Positions 10,024 through 22,500 of a stretch of DNA of 64,000 nucleotides are shown in pieces. The position numbers and the translations under genes were made by a program. The notes under the pieces are model-generated. The model saw nothing but the letters and a program-made list of their open reading frames with translations, was not told the DNA's origin and ran no database searches. Source of the DNA: Taudactylus pleione (Eukaryota > Chordata > Amphibia > Anura > Myobatrachidae); NCBI GenBank assembly GCA_031769625.1, contig JAUIMM010000001.1, positions 1,612,001-1,676,000 of the forward strand, in the 5' to 3' direction. The stretch's first letter is position 1, and the number at the start of each line of letters is the position of its first letter.

Positions 10024-11612
10024 AAACAGAAAATTTTTTTATTTTTGCTGGAGAGTAGTGCACTTTGTGGGTTACACCACCCTTTAAGAAATGAGCCAGC
10101 CAGCTCTTTACTTATGGGACACAGGCACACGCTTGGCGCTGCTCCTTTGTTGATGCACGTGTGGCTACTGCGCACACAATTCACAAACACAGAAAAAAAT
10201 ATTTTATGTGGTTTGTTTGTAGTGTACTTTGGGGGTTACAGCACCCTTTAACGGTCAAGCCAGCCGGCCCTTTACTTATGACACAGGCGCACGCTTGGCA
10301 CTAATTTGTTGATGCACGTGCGGCTACTGCGCACACAATTCACAAACACAGAAAATATTTTTTTATTTGGTTTGGAGTGTACTTTGGGGGTTACAGCACC
10401 CTTTAATGGTCAAGCCAGCCGGCCCTTTACTTATGACACAGGCGCACGCTTGGCACTACTTTGTTGATGCACGTGCGGCTACTGCGCACACAATTCACAA
10501 ACACAGAAAAATATTTTTTATTTAGTTTGGAGTGTACTTTGGGGGTTACAGCACCCTTTAACGGTCAAGCCAGCTGGCCCTTTACTTATGACACAGGCGC
10601 ACGCTTGGCACTACTTTGTTGATGCACGTGCAGCTACTGCGCACACAATTCTCAAACACAGAAAATATTTTTTTATTTGGTTTGGAGTGTACTTTGGGGG
10701 TTACAGCACCCTTTAACGGTCAAGCCAGCTGGCCCTTTACTTATGACACAGGCGCACGCTTGGCACTACTTTGTTGATGCAAAGTGCGGCTACTGCGCAC
10801 ACAATTCACAAACACAGAAAATATTTTGTTATTTGGTTTGGAGTGTACTTTGGGGGTTACAGCACCCTGTAACGGTCAAGCCAGCTGTCCCTTTACTTAT
10901 GACACAGACGCACGCTTGGCACTACTTTGTTGATGCACGTGCGGCTGCTGCGCACACAATTCAAACACAGAAAATATTTTTTTATTTGGTTTGGACTGGA
11001 GTGTACTTTGGGGGTTACAGCACCCTTTAACGGTCAAGCCAGCCGGCCCTTTACTTATGACGCAGGCGCACGCTTGGCACTACTTTGTTGATGCACGTGC
11101 GGCTACTGCGCACACAATTCACAAACACAGAAAATATTTTGTTATTTGGTTTGGAGTGTACTTTGGGGGTTACAGCACCCTTTAATGGTCAAGCCAGCCA
11201 TCCCTTTACTTATGACACAGGCGCACGCTTGGCACTACTTTGTTGATGCACGTGCGGCTGCTGCGCACACATTTCAAACACAGAAAATATTTTTTTATTT
11301 GGTTTGGATTGGAGTGTACTTTGGGGGTTACAGCACCCTTTAACGGTCAAGCCAGCCGGCCCTTTACTTATGACGCAGGCGCACGCTTGGCACTACTTGT
11401 TGATGCACGTGCAGCTACTGCGCACACAATTCACAAACACAGGAAATATTTTTTTATTTGGTTTGGAGTGTACTTTGGGGGTTACAGCACCCTTTAACGG
11501 TCAAGCCAGCTGGCCCTTTACTTATGACACAGGCGCACGCTTGGCACTACTTTGTTGATGCATGTGCGGCTACTGCGCACACAATTCACAAACACAGAAA
11601 AAATATTTTTTT
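10024..11612. repeat. Tandem array of about 155 bp, ten units (copy A)
   Basis: Each unit carries GGGGGTTACAGCACCCTTTA, then GGCGCACGCTTGGCACTA, GATGCACGTGC and an A-rich/T-rich joint. The first unit is the most diverged. Counting the GTTACA(G/C)CACCC core gives ten units here and eleven in copy B. Each unit holds a CACGTG E-box-like hexamer. The array lies between the transposase start and its promoter-like region, so it would be transcribed as 5' UTR. Short open frames in it are repeat artefacts. Confidence 0.9.
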
Positions 11613-11992
11613 TTTAGCACTTGGGGGGAGCACCCCTGACAGACAGAGCACCCCCTGGACAACACTACAGCACCCCTTTAGGACTGGGACACTGCACAGG
11701 ACTTTGGAGTGGACACAGCCCCTATGGACAATTGACTGCACAACACAGTCCAGCCAGCCCCTATGGACTTTGAAGTAGTGGACACAGCCCCTATTGACAA
11801 CAGCAGCACAGCACAACACAGCCAGCCCCTGTGGACTTTGAAGTAGTGGACACAGCCCCTATGGACAACAGCAGCACAGCGCAGCACAGCACAGCACAAC
11901 ACTTCTCTGCACTACACTACACTACACTACACTACACAGCCCAGCCAGTCCTAACTCCCACCCTCCCTCTTCACTGTACACAGCCGAGTGAG

Positions 11993-12023
11993 AAAATGGC
12001 GCCGACGCGGCTACCTTATATAG
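11993..12023 (-). promoter_or_regulatory. Promoter-like segment of the hAT element (copy A)
   Basis: On the minus strand a TATATAA box (12023-12017) is followed about 16-25 bases downstream by GGCGCCATTTT (12003-11993), the reverse of a YY1-like AAAATGGCG motif. The spacing fits a TATA/initiator pair pointing at the transposase frame. This is an inference from motifs only. The same arrangement is at 57806-57836. Confidence 0.45.
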
Positions 12024-12274
12024 GATCCAAAACCCGCGAGACCCGGAAGGCGGGATGATGATGTTTTGGCTCGATTTCAGATCCGAGTCAGGCGGGAAAA
12101 GTCGAGCTTGACTTGTCCCCCAACATCCCCCCATTGTGTCAATGTGGCCAATGTGAAGTTATTAGAAGGTGTAAAATGGTTGATTTGGGGGCATTGTAGG
12201 TGTAATTTGAATTTTGGCACTACTATGGGGCTTATATTGAACTAGGGGATACTATGGGGCATACATTGAACTCG

Positions 12275-12873
12275 AGGCCTGATTCAGAGCCGCTCATAAG
12301 CGGCCGCTCGTTCGCTCCGAGCGATGTTCGCACAACTGCGCATGCATATGGGTCGTAATACGCATGCGTCAACCAGTCATTGCGGTCGGAATTCGTGTGC
12401 TCGTAAAGCAGCGAAGGGCTGTTAATTTGAGTGACAGAATGTACCGTTTGTGGGTGGTAACAGGGGAAGGTGCTTGAAAACGGGGGAGTGGAGATCCGAA
12501 CGCAGGCGTGCCAAACGGTCAAAATGGTGTTTAATGGGTGTGCATAATTAACAAAGCAGCGTCATCGACCACGTCACTTGGTTGTCTTTTAGCCTGAACT
12601 GCTTGCAGTGATTGCGGGAAGTAAATCCTACCACAAGCACTGTGAGCAGTTCAGACGCCTTTCGATGTTCTCGATTAATCAAATAAATAGCGGAGATGAC
12701 GTATGATGCAAACTGCAAAGGGGCGTCTTTACAAAATAGCGAGCACATTTTTCAGACGCTCGCTCTGACATAGAGGCGTCCACAGACCGCAAAGTGCGAG
12801 CGCTCAATTTAAATATCTGGCCCCTTTTTCAGAACGACCGTCAGCAAATAGCATCTGACTCTGAATTAGGCCC
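12275..12873. mobile_element. MITE with 3-bp TSD (copy A)
   Basis: Ends AGGCCTGATTCAGAG and CTCTGAATTAGGCCC, flanked by TCG on both sides (12272-12274 and 12874-12876). The termini match the serial-hairpin family, but the interior is different, with fewer but still visible palindromes such as GCATGC-type arms near 12340-12366 and arms around CTGAACTGC/GCAGTTCAG (12594-12655). It is 599 bp in both copies. Confidence 0.75.
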
Positions 12874-13388
12874 TCGGTCATTACTAGGGGGCAGAAAATT
12901 AACAACCAGTGTGGGGAGAGGTCTCTCTCTTGAAGCATTGGGATGGGGGCCCCTTCAAAATGTTGCTATGGGACCCTTGAAGTTTTGGCTACACCCCTGT
13001 CCAGGCCTAATGGAAGTATACAATGCATATAAGTATGATTACAGTTATACATTACATTCGGTGTATAAGCACAGTATGCTGTGAATGCGCATTTATAGTA
13101 TACGTGGGCTATACTAAGTGGTAATAATGTTAAATTCATGAACTTGATGTTGCTTATTTTTACAAGAAGCTCCCAGTTGCCTTACAGTGATTCTCTTTGG
13201 TTTGCGAGAACTAGTGATCCAGGCAGCAGGTACTGTACATGTGCGCAGCGCTGCCACCGGGAAATATGGGGCCTAGTAAAACAGCGCTCCCCGTCCGGTC
13301 CCCTTACTGCTGTACCCCCCATTCCCCCCAATAGAGGCCCTGTGTGCATGATGGAGACCATGAGTCAGAAGCCTGGCCTGCCATGGTT

Positions 13389-13424
13389 ATGCAAATCAGT
13401 GATGTCACAGAGGCCAGTGACATC
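13389..13424 (+). promoter_or_regulatory. Candidate promoter elements of the PHF7-like gene (copy A)
   Basis: About 160-190 bases before the start codon there is an octamer ATGCAAAT (13389-13396), directly followed by an inverted pair, GATGTCAC (13401-13408) and GTGACATC (13417-13424). Each half resembles a CRE/ATF half-site variant (TGATGTCA). The block is conserved unchanged in copy B near 59173-59208. Binding is an inference; MITEs in this window also carry GATGTCAGT palindromes. Confidence 0.35.
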
Positions 13425-13581
13425 ATAGCACAGGACTGCAGGTCAGGCTCACACAGAGCAGCAGACACATTATAGTTACAGATTCTTAGCGAGGTGCATC
13501 GTTTTTATTATAAGACGAATTTTCTCTAATTGTACAACTAGAGAAGCTTCTAAGAGGCTGTACGACTTAATGTGAGGCGTC

Positions 13582-13595
13582 ATGGCCTCCCCTAG
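13582..13595 (+). CDS. phf7: PHF7-like exon 1, coding part (copy A)
   Basis: ATGGCCTCCCCTAG followed by donor GTAAGT gives MASP plus two bases. An in-frame TGA lies three codons upstream of the ATG, so translation does not start earlier in this exon. The start is chosen because its phase joins exactly to the exon at 15696 and onward to the PHD finger. Confidence 0.7.
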
Positions 13596-16500
13596 GTAAG
13601 TGAGAAGAAGCCGGGACACTTTAGCATTGGTTTTACAATTGTTGTTATTTGTTTTTGGGAGAGGGGATTGTATTATTTTCCTTATTTAAAACAGCTTGAA
13701 TTATTTTTAAATGCAATAGTACTAAGTAATGTGTACATACCTGTAATATAGTTGCCTAGTCGTTACAGTTAGCCGTCCAATCAACATATAACGCTAAATT
13801 CAAAATGATCAGGGGAAACAACAATTTAATAATACTCAGACATGACTCTGTAGGCAGAGCTAGTCCTGCACGGGGACTACTGGTCTCCCAATATATACTT
13901 ACATATGAGAATGTTCAATGAGGTACAACCTATATGGTTACATCTCAGAGAGAAATCCTAAAAATAAATATATTAATAACACTCAAGGGCACTTATCTGC
14001 TTATATAATCTATATACATTCTGCAGAGTTTGGTAATAATCACTTAGTCACATATAAATCTCTGCCATCATAATCGTGTTGGATGCACAGACTGTAGAAT
14101 GTCATTAGCAGCTGCAGCATCATACAAATACAATACTGGAAATCTCCCAAACAGGTCTTTGCAGTGTGATTGAATTTACATACATAGAAATATGATTTGT
14201 ACTGGCAGAATCTGGCTTAGGATAGTAATTAGGCACAGCATCCAGGTATTTACACACAGGATTAAGACTAATCCATATAAACTAAATTTGCCACAATGTT
14301 TGAGTCACAGGTTGGGTATATGTGTTTGTTATAAGATAGGTTAACAAGTCCCCATTATGACTGGGCTATTACCAAATGTAAGAAGACTTATCTGTAGAGA
14401 GTACCTCCAGGTAATATGTAGGAGAGGGTATGTACATGAAAGACCCCAGACCATGAGTGACAACCTGCTTCTGCTGTTACTCTGTTATACAGACCCCATC
14501 CTTTTCCAGGTTCTCATAATGTGTTACTACTGACTACTGTACGTTTCTCATGCCACACCAGTCTCCCTGCTCTCTCATCCACCGTCCTCTGTATAATGGT
14601 GTGACAGCAGAAGAAGGTTAGCACTCATGGTCTGGGATCTTTCATCTACAATCTGCCTCCTATATACTACCTAACATTGGTGTAATTACCATAGGTGCAA
14701 GGGGTGCAGCTGCTATACAGCCCAGAGCTGAGGGGGAACCCTTCCTTGTCAAAGTTACATGTATTATATATATATTTCACCATTGGGTGATACATATGAG
14801 CTGTCATATTGCATTAGTTTTGTAACAAGTACTCAGTGAAGATTACGGATTTGCATGCAAAGCAAAAATATACAAATACAATTCCGACTAACTAACACTT
14901 TGGTTTGATGCACCTGGTGCAGATGGACAGGCTCATGTATGAAAGTAAAGTCCCACATCACACACCTGGAAATACACAGGGTGTTATAAGGCAGTGCATG
15001 CATTTGCAGGCCCAGATAGCCTCAGATAGTACACTTCTGCCAATGTACCATTTACATACACAAATGTGACACCTGTAATAGGCACAGTCCTGATGTCCCC
15101 TCACTCTCATGATATTATGTAAGACATACTGTAAGTGAGATGGAGCCGAGCAGTATTCTAGGAGAAAAAACAGGTAAATGCGGTGGTTCTAGTGTCGGTT
15201 GGGTGTGGAAGTGATGCAATCTTTCATCATGCACAATTATATTTTCTAGTGTATCTGCTGCTGCTGTATACCCACAGAGTATCAGAGTCATTGTCTGAGG
15301 GCAGTCCCAGGGACTGTGGCCTGTTGAATCACATTTGCACATAGAGAAGTGTCCAACTTCTTGCAGTTTGTAAATGACCCTTAATGAAAGCAATCTGATT
15401 GGATTATTGCACAGTTACACGTAACCCCTATACAGTATATGTGTGCACAATCTTTACCTCTTAGCGTGTGGTTGCTGTGAAGCCTTTGGGTGGAAGTCAT
15501 ACATGTAGTTATGGTTTGGTTGGACATTAAGGGTCTAGTGTGGCTGTTTCTGATCCTCTGGTCTTTCGGCACCTTGCGACCCACTTCCACTAAAGCGCCA
15601 GCTCTCAGAATACACTGTATAGGACACATACATAAAGGAGGGTTATTATGATTTGCACATTTATGGCATCATTTTGTTTTTGTATCTTTGTTTAGGAAAA
15701 GAAAGTGAAAGACAAATAGGGATCCGGCTCCAAGCTCATCGCTGGACGCCGCTCCCGGTAAGAGAGGAGCCAGGAGAAGTCTTATTACACCTTCAGTAAT
15801 ATAACTGTAATTACACACATTGCTGGTGTCCTGAGAGCTGCCTCCTAGTAATTATACAGTGGGTCATTAATAATAATAATGCTCTTTATGGATTAGGGGT
15901 AGTTCTCCCGCACAGCTTTACATTGTTGTAAAATGATTGCTCTGTATTGTACCACAGTGCTCGGTGCAGGTGTCAGCCACTATCTAGTTACTAGGAGCTG
16001 CCATGTCTGTGTGATATTCCAGCAATGATACAGTATCCCAAATTCTGCTATTGTTGGGGAGGGGGAACCATGTCAGAACTAGTCCCATAATACAATGTTA
16101 TATAAATGATATATTCTTGGGGGCTGTAAACAGGAACAATCAGACATTGTTTGGAGATACCTTTACCCTCCCCAGTAATTACAATATTGGGCACATTATG
16201 CTGGAATATCTGTAAGTGATGGTGATTACCGGTGATTTTATAATACATGCCTACTCTCCCGGAGCGTCCAGGAGGCTCCCAAAAATTGTCTTGCACTCCC
16301 AGCCGCCTGGATAAGTGGTCAAGTCTCCCGGGTGGCCACATTCCCTTGGACCCGCACACACACCCCTGCAGCGGAGGGGCAGATAAAGCGATTTGTGATG
16401 AAACGCATCATGATGGCCTTGCCCCCTGCTTCACAATCCTGGTAATCTCGTAATTGTGTAGTGGGGACGGGGCCACGATGAGGCTATTCTACCATCATGC

Positions 16501-19500
16501 CCCCGCACCGCCCCATGAGCCCCATCACGTCCCCTGTCCTGTTATATAACCTATGCTCCCTCCCTCTGTATGCTCTGCCAGCTACAGTCCCACCAGCCCC
16601 TATTATCTTAGCATTATGCTCTCCCTCTAGTCTATGAGCTCTAATTAGCGCCACCATCTACCCTCTGTCTCACAGCTGCCATCCTTCACCAACCTTGTAT
16701 GTACTTGTGCTGTATTGTAGGTGTAAGTTGTATTTTGTATGATTTATATCTCTGGCACTACATTATTATTACTTATTTATGAACAGTTATATATATATAT
16801 TCCCTATCACTTGGAGACACATTACTGCAGGGTTAATTATTTTCAATTTTTTGGCAAAAGCAAATTAACCTGCCAGTGTGTTTTTGTGTTTTTGTGTTTT
16901 TGTTTTTTGTGTTTTTTGGAGTGTGGGATGAAACCTGAGGAAACCCACCTAAACACAAGGAGAACATGCAAACTCTACACTCATAGTGGCTTGATCAGGA
17001 ATCGAACTCAGGACATTATTGCATGATGACACTCATTTTAAACATGTATTGTTGGAGGTGACACACACATATAAATAGCACATCTTACAGGTAACCTCTT
17101 GTCTTGCTTCCACAGAATGCGTTTTCTGCGGCCGTGCAGAGAATGACGTGGCCAAATTTGGAGATTTGCTAACTAATAGCAAAGAGAAACTGACCGTCCA
17201 CCACTACTGCCTGGTATATATGCAAAAAAAAATGATTGATGAACATCAGTATACATACACACACAGGGTGGGACTGGCCCACAGGGGTATAGGGGAAATC
17301 CCCGGTGGGCCCCACTGTCTAAAAGCCCCACCCCTCTCCTCTAGGCGTCATGCTCCAGACTGTGCACTGAATTGTACATTGTTACTATATTAGAGGGTCA
17401 GTTACCTTGTGGAGCAGGACCCCTGATAAACATCAGTTCATGATTCACTTCTATAGAAACTACATCAAGATTTGCCTAATGGTTAGCTAAGCAAATGTGG
17501 CAGCTGTCCACACCCCCTCTATTGGATGACCACACCTCTTTGTTGGATGACCACACCCCCTCTGTCGGATAGGCCCCTATCACTGCTTTTGCGGAGTCTT
17601 CCCCTAAGGATATGTAGATATCTGCACAGTTAATGCTAAATGCAGGAAACAGTGTAACAATGTACTCCCAGTAATAACACGGGAATATACGCTACAGACA
17701 CAAGGGTATCACATTGTTATTGGGAATGCAGTACAGGTGTTAGCTCAGTGATTATACCCATAAGTACATCTCCCCTCTCTCTCTGATCCAGCTGCTATCC
17801 ACCGGTATGCTGCAAAGAGGCAGAGACAGCCAAGGATTCTACGGCTTCCTCTTCATGGACGTGCGGAAGGCAGCGAGACGGGCAGCAGAGATGGTGAGGG
17901 GGCTGATCATGGTGATACTTCCTCATGTTGTGTGACCGGCGCCCAGCAAACATTCTCTTTTTATGTCACAGGAAAACTGAATTACACATATTGTGCCTGA
18001 TCCTGAGTACACACATCGTCTAGTGTGTACCCAGCATAAAGTTGGGTACACACTAGGTCGACAACCTATCTGACGATTGGTAAGTGTATACTTACCAATT
18101 CATCTGCCCAATGTGCCGGGCTTGACAGCTCAAATGGGAGGGCATTTAAATCGCCCACCCAGTTGAGCTGACAATCACCGCCAGGTCTAGCTGTATGTGT
18201 ACGGGTGATAGGCGGATCGTCCGTACATACCAGCAGATGGCCGATGTATCTTTCAGATATATCGGCAATCGGCTATGCCGCACAACAGATCAGATATGGC
18301 TGTGAACGACGTCTCCTATACACATGTACACACCCGGCGATGCACTATAGATATATCACCCATTTAAGCGAGCAGGTGATATATCTATCAGTGTGTACCT
18401 GGCTTTAGAGCTGCTGTTTCCTATCTCTTCGGCTATGGAGCAGCACAGAAGGTGGTTAGCAGAGGACCTGGCTATACGTGTTAATTACAGTGATGAATTT
18501 ATTATTAGTAAAGTGGTTATTTATGGGTGGGTAAGGGATGCCAGCACTCAGGATCCTGGTGGTCAGAATCCCGATGCAGGCATCCCGACAGGTTTAGGAT
18601 ACTGACACCTGCAGGTAAGTATCCTAAACCCTCCCCCTAAACCTATCACTCCCTCCCCACAGCCAAACCTGTCCCTCCCTCCCCGCAGCCTAAACCTGTC
18701 CATCCTTCCCCACAGCCTAAACCTGTCCCTCCCTCCCCGCAGCCTAAACCTGTTGCTCCCTCCCCACAGTCTAAACCTGTCCCTCCCTCCCTGCAGCCTA
18801 AACCTGGCACTCCCTCCCCATAGCCTAAACATGTCCCTCCCTCCCCACAGCCTAAACCTGTCCCTTCCTCTCCACAGCCTAAACCTAGCCCTCCCTCCCC
18901 ACAGCCTAAACCTGTCCCTCCCTCCTCACAGCCTAAACCTGTCCCTCCCTCCCCACAGCCTAAACCTGTCCCTCCCTCCCCGCAGCCTAAACCTGTTCCT
19001 CCCTCCCCGCAGCCTAAACCTATCCCTCCCTCCCCACAGCCTAAACCTGTCCCTCCCTCCCCGAAGCCTAAACCTCTCTTCCCTTCCCCCCTGCAGCTTA
19101 AACCTAGCCCTCCCCCAAGTGCCTAATCCTAACCCCTAGCACCCTCCCCCTATCACGCAATACTTACCGTCGGGATGCCGGTGGTTGGGATGCTGGTGCC
19201 AGGTACTAATTGGTGTCTGGATTCCAGCACTGGCATTCTGAGCGCCGGCTTCCCGACAGCTGGGAAATAAACTACATCCCATTATATATAGTGGGGAACC
19301 TCCTTACACCCATTGTTCTTCTCTTACTCACTATTGTCATTTGTCATTTATAATGTTTGCAGACCTGCACAGTGTGTAAGGAACCGGGAGCATCCATCCA
19401 CTGCAGCAGGAAGGGCTGCACAGAGAACGTGCACTTCCCATGTGGCCAGGAGAAGGGCTTCATCTCCCAGTATGCCGAGCAGTTTCCGTGAGTAATCCAT

Positions 19501-22500
19501 TTACTTCTAGGTATTGGCTACATCCCATTAGTTATAGCTAAAGTGCATTAAGTGCAAGAAATGCCATGTGCAATGTACGTGATATCATACTGTATTATTG
19601 GAGAATGTGGACGTGGGGATAAAGACTAAATATATAGATGATAGAGACCTGGCATTGAGCGTTGGGGAAAGGGGTGGTAACAAAACTTTGCTTTTGGGTG
19701 GATTGTTTAGTCTTTAAATGTAGAAGAGGTCACACATGGGGTGACAGCAGGAGGTAGCTCTATGGGAGAACATGCAGTTACAGAGGCTCTATTGATGTTT
19801 CCTTTGAAGTACTCACAATTTGTACTCTTACATTGTTCCCTTATAGATCATTTTGCACAAAGCATCGGCCCTTTCAGAAGGCTAAGCCACAGGAAGACCC
19901 CAGTGCATGCACCATCTGCCTGGAAGATCTGACACCATCTCCATCTTATGAGGTGATTAAATGCCCCTGCTGCAAACATACCTGGCTCCACAGGACCTGC
20001 GTGCAGGTAAGTTCTCACATTACTACTTACTCCTCACCGGGACAGACTCTTATCGGAGCCAGTGTCTTGGCCAAAATAATCTTGATAAATTGCCCCAAAA
20101 GTGCGATGAGATAAGCAGGAGGTGAGCCAGGAGGAGCCCCATGGAGTGGAGGGATTAGAGGAGAATGGGGGGTGGTCACCAATATCAAATGCTGCCCTGA
20201 GGTCATGGGATATAAGAATAGTGAACTGGCCATGAGGAGGCCACCAGTGATTGTGGGGGGAATGAAGGGACCCAAAGCCTGATTGGAGAGGACCTAGGAG
20301 GGATTGGGAGGAGGGGAATGAGGTGCTGTCATTGTACACCAATCGCTCGCAGGGGCTTAGGGGTAAGGGGAGGACAGATGGGACACTACATATATCGCTC
20401 TGCATTTTATGGGTGATCTAATGCAGAAGCTGATAACTGTGTCCACTCTTTATACTGTATATGATGTTTTATGACACATGATGATGCTGCCTGACATTAG
20501 GCTGGTGTCTTATACTCACTCAGTCAGCTCTTGTGCAGGACTTTTGCTTTATAGCTGTAAGTATGTTATATATATATATATATATATCTCCAAATGACAG
20601 CCAGCACACGCTGTATATATCAGTAAGGCTTTGTCTGTGGTGACGCCTCATTGGTGCTCAATGAACACCAAATCCACATCCAAAGTAGTTGCACAAAAGC
20701 AGAGGTCACTCACCAGGACTTCTCTTCATAGTGGTAAAACACCTACTTTACTTGTCACAGCATTGGTGCAATAATCAAGAAGGTCGATGTTTCCACCGCA
20801 AAGACGCTGTCTTTTTCAAGACACCACCAGTGCATAGGACAGGACACGTATATATATATATATATATTAATTAATTCGAACCTCTAACTGTACATTTATT
20901 ACAGATGCAGGCACTAAGCGCAGGAAAGTATTACCTGAAGTGTCCCATATGCCAGAATATGGAGCGCTTCCAGAAGGAGATGGTACGGATGGGCATCTAC
21001 ATTCCTCACAGGTATATTATATAACTGTTTTATTTACCTTTAACATAATACTGTAGAATCTGGCACCACCCTCACCCTCATCCCTCACTGGGCGCATCGC
21101 TAAACGGACGGGCCGACCAGGGGCATAATGAGGCTGGAGGGGACCACGTGCAGATGTCTGTGAGCCACACCCCCCCCTGACAATACATGTCAGTAATCTG
21201 GCATTATACTTGGAAATGTGGTGTCAGCTACACTTATCTGGTGATCACGCCAGAAACTTGGTGCCGGCGCCACTTTGCATAATAACAGAGTAATGTTGCT
21301 GGGCAGCAGCGGGATGGACTGTACATAGGTAACTGAGATGGCTGCAAGGAGTGCGCTGTGTGTCCCCTGCACCCATTATAGAGACGCCGCTGGTGCCGAT
21401 ACATGTACATAGCTTACACGGGGAAGTGACCGCTCTCTTCTGTGGTTGTTCACCTTGTATTTCATACTAATGTAATGCTATAAGCAACATGTGCCCAATA
21501 CTAATGTAATGCTATAAGCAACATGTGCCCAATACTAATGTAATGCTATAAGCAACATGTGCACAATACTAATGTAATGCTATAAGCAACATGTGCCCAA
21601 TACTAATGTAATGTTATAAGCAACATGTGCCCAATACTAATGTAATGCTATAAGCAACATGTGCCCAATACTAATGTAATGCTATAAGCAACATGTGAAC
21701 AATACTAATGTAATGCTATAAGCAACATGTGCCCAATACTAATGTAATGCTATAAGCGACATGTGCCCAATACTAATGTAATGCTATAAGCAACATGTGC
21801 CCAATACTAATGTAATGCTATAAGCAACATGTGCCCAATACTAATGTAATGCTATAAGCAACATGTGCCCAATACTAATGTAATGCTATAAGCAACATGT
21901 GCCCAATACTAATGTAATGAAATTCATCAGTTCATTATTAAGCAAGTGGCCAAATGCAGTCGTCTGTAGATGCCGCTACGGTTCTATGGGGGGAGTCAGA
22001 GGTGGGCGCTGTACTGATTTGGTGACAAATGACGAGGGTTTCTGTTATGTGCATGCATCTGTGCCACATTGTGCATCTGCGGTGATGGCGTTGCCGCTCC
22101 GGTCGAGTTATGTTGTTACTCGCAGTAACACCACACTGTAGGTAACACTCGCAGTAACACCACAGTGTAGGTAACACTCGCAGTAACACCACAGTGTATG
22201 TAACACTCGCAGTAACACCACAGTATAGGTAATACTCGCAGTAACACCACAGTGTAGGTAACACTCGCAGTATCACCACAGTGTAGGTAACACTCGCAAT
22301 AACACCATAGTGTAGATAACACTCGCAGTAACACCACAGTGTAGGTAACACTCGCAGTAACACCATAGTGTAGGTAACACTCGCAGTAACACCACAGTGT
22401 AGGTAACACTCGCAGTAACACCACAGTGTAGGTAACACTCGCAGTAACACCACAGTGTAGGTAACACTTGCAGTAACACCACAGTGTAGGTAACACTCAC

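Larger units (their letters stand above)
7209..12150 (-). mobile_element. BED-finger hAT DNA transposon, decayed (copy A)
   Basis: On the minus strand are a promoter-like segment near 12.0 kb, a 155-bp tandem array (presumed 5' UTR), a transposase frame from 9978 to 7842 and about 0.6 kb of noncoding 3' sequence. The left end near 7209 (AAGGGTGTGCACCGG) looks like an hAT terminus. I could not find its inverse on the right, so the right terminus is either lost or diverged. Both duplication copies carry it. A small indel between copies falls just outside the left end (copy B has 11 bp more near 52830-52860). Confidence 0.75.
1..18070 (+). repeat. Segmental duplication, copy A
   Basis: This block matches 45645-63937 in the same orientation. 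The first base of the window aligns to 45645, and the offset drifts from 45644 to 45867 through a few indels: one extra 155-bp array unit in copy B, 29 bp extra in copy A near 12910, and 88 bp extra in copy B near 63370. Substitutions are roughly 1% where compared by eye. The left end of copy A lies outside the window. Retrovirus, hAT element, MITEs and the first gene exons are shared, so they all predate the duplication. An unmerged second haplotype in the assembly is the main alternative. Confidence 0.95.

Noticed and set aside
10677..11778. Overlapping plus-strand frames with VWSVLWGLQHPLTVKPA
   Set aside because: Translation of the 155-bp array units; the transposon is read on the other strand.
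18753..19139. Plus-strand frame of SLNLSLPPH repeats
   Set aside because: 27-bp minisatellite artefact inside an intron.
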